The notes below the pieces were generated by a model that saw only the letters and a program-made list of their open reading frames with translations, was not told where the DNA came from and made no database searches. From assembly GCA_045110335.1 (NCBI GenBank), contig JBGCGB010000003.1, positions 1 through 24,660 on the forward strand: a DNA stretch of 24,660 nucleotides, in the 5' to 3' direction. Each line of letters opens with the position of its first letter. The stretch's first letter is position 1. A program made the position numbers and the translations under genes. The DNA comes from CALBPI01 sp045110335. Lineage in GTDB: Bacteria; Pseudomonadota; Gammaproteobacteria; Steroidobacterales; Woeseiaceae. Of the stretch, positions 23,456 through 24,660 are shown in pieces.

Positions 23456-24660
23456 GATACGACCTTACGATGACGGCGCGCTAATAGAACAGAGACAAAT
23501 GTCATCGCGAGCATTGCGACCAAACAATAAAAGCCGAGATAGCGCATTTGATTGGGCAGCGGAATACCCCAGTCGATTAGCGTACCAGTCAGCCCCGGTC
23601 CTGCCGCGGTCGCGAAAACCGCCGCCGACATCGTGACCGATCGAATGGCACCCAAATGCCGTATGCCGTAAGTCTCCGGCCAAAGCGCACCGAACAATGT
23701 TGACGAAATACCATAGCTAATGCCGAGGATGACCACCGGCAAGTACAATCCTTGCCCGCCCCCGACACCGGATAGCAGAAAGCAACTGGTCGCCAGCGGT
23801 AGCAGAAAAAACGGCAAGATTCGAAAAGCACCGAAGCGATCGATTAACCATCCGGAAATCAGTGCGACAACGATCGTGGTCATCGCCATCAATTGCAATG
23901 CACGGGGGAAGAAATGCAATGGCCATTCGTACAGCTGACCCAGATAGTCTTGATGATAAAAAATCGTGGTACCAATAAATGCCGGCGCCAATACGCCCGT
24001 CAGTAACAACCAAAACGCCGGATCCCCGAGAACCTCGCGGCGGGTCCATTGACGGATCGCAACAGGACGCTCGTCAATAGCTTCGCTGGAATTCGCGGGT
24101 GTGCGCGGCAGAGAATAAGCCCACCAGACGATCGGCAGCGCGATCAACGCGAGCATCAACGCCGCGCCCAACCAACCCGCTTTATAGCCGAATGCTGCAG
24201 TCACCACTGAAGCAAACAATAACAAGGAGGCCTCGCCACCCTGATGACCCAACACGACAAGCGACACGGCGCGCCCTCTGGCGGCCGAAAACCAACGACC
24301 TGTCGTTGTTAAAGCGGTATGCGTCATCATGCCCTGACCAAACAACCGCAAGAGAAAGATCGCAAAGAATAGCGCGGTAACCGACCAGGCGACACTAGCG
24401 AGCAAAGTCGCGAAGACGAGCGCAGGAATCACAATGAGAACAACACGCGATTCCGAAAACACATCCACCAGCCGCCCAACAAAAGGCAGGCTTAACGCAC
24501 TAGCTAACGTAGCCGCCATGTAAAGCCGACCGATCTCGCCATGTGACAATGAAAACTGCGCTTGCCACTCCGCTATCGATGCAGCGATAAAGTAAGTTTG
24601 GCCGAAACTCGAAAAAAACGTCAATACGAAGCCGCCGAGGATCCAACGGAAATTGTCTTT
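23440..24660 (-). CDS. MFS transporter, 5' end beyond the window
   Basis: A major facilitator family transporter; 406 codons are visible and the frame is still open at the right edge. A TTG at 24624 is not the true start, because the codons before it (FRWILGGFV) clearly continue the first membrane helix. About eleven to twelve hydrophobic segments are present. The loop between helices 2 and 3 reads GRLVDVFSESR, the usual GxLxDxxxxR motif A, and its copy in the second half is GWLIDRFGAFR. A central cytoplasmic loop (about residues 183-205 of the visible part) carries WTRREVLGDPAFW. The substrate cannot be told. It points toward the pseudogene and ends in a nested terminator. Confidence 0.9.
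   Translation of the reverse strand, partial: KDNFRWILGGFVLTFFSSFGQTYFIAASIAEWQAQFSLSHGEIGRLYMAATLASALSLPFVGRLVDVFSESRVVLIVIPALVFATLLASVAWSVTALFFAIFLLRLFGQGMMTHTALTTTGRWFSAARGRAVSLVVLGHQGGEASLLLFASVVTAAFGYKAGWLGAALMLALIALPIVWWAYSLPRTPANSSEAIDERPVAIRQWTRREVLGDPAFWLLLTGVLAPAFIGTTIFYHQDYLGQLYEWPLHFFPRALQLMAMTTIVVALISGWLIDRFGAFRILPFFLLPLATSCFLLSGVGGGQGLYLPVVILGISYGISSTLFGALWPETYGIRHLGAIRSVTMSAAVFATAAGPGLTGTLIDWGIPLPNQMRYLGFYCLVAMLAMTFVSVLLARRHRKVVSTPAV

Overview
The window looks like a chromosomal piece of a Gram-negative gammaproteobacterium (inference). The signs are a Wec/Rml-type dTDP-sugar cluster, periplasmic lipoproteins, a Tat-exported enzyme, an MscS channel, a PEP-CTERM protein with a sigma-54-type promoter, and an OmpA-like envelope protein. 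Base composition is moderate and coding density is high. I saw no tRNA, rRNA, CRISPR array or intact mobile element.

Region 1 (223-8793, plus strand) is a surface-glycan operon with overlapping or closely spaced genes. It starts with one long protein that joins an acyl-adenylating domain, an acyl carrier domain and a membrane acyltransferase, followed by an exported SGNH hydrolase. RfbB and RfbA make dTDP-4-keto-6-deoxyglucose. A VioA-like aminotransferase would turn this into a dTDP-4-amino-4,6-dideoxyhexose. An ATP-grasp ligase is well placed to add an acyl or aminoacyl group, and a WecF-like (GT56) enzyme to transfer the sugar to a lipid-linked glycan. No rhamnose genes (rfbC, rfbD) follow, so the pathway is directed to an amino sugar.

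Region 2 (8794-11397, minus strand) holds an MscS channel and a peptidoglycan-binding lipoprotein. The lipoprotein has eight repeats with an exact 23-residue period, in two blocks of four. Several hairpins lie between the two genes.

Region 3 (11398-16990, minus strand) is the most striking part. It is a compact operon encoding, in order, an Hpt protein, an OmpR-family response regulator, a coiled-coil protein, a one-pass membrane protein (Roadblock-like cytoplasmic part, OmpA-like periplasmic part), a Ras/Rab-like small GTPase and a soluble hybrid histidine kinase. The last five genes are separated by 12 bases or less, and two junctions overlap. All parts of a four-step phosphorelay are present, together with a GTPase and its likely partner, which spans the membrane toward peptidoglycan. 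Two tandem CTGTYACAG palindromes, 10 bp apart, sit just upstream of a plausible promoter. I propose an envelope-sensing GTPase-phosphorelay system.

Region 4 (17019-22749) carries a Tat-signal lipoprotein aminotransferase, a rhomboid protease whose first membrane helix lies upstream of its first usable ATG, a small membrane protein, a three-part methyltransferase, a CCXG-type PEP-CTERM protein, a DUF4124 protein and a DM13 protein. Region 5 (22750-24660) holds a decayed Tat-signal nitroreductase gene and the 3' part of an MFS transporter that runs off the right edge.
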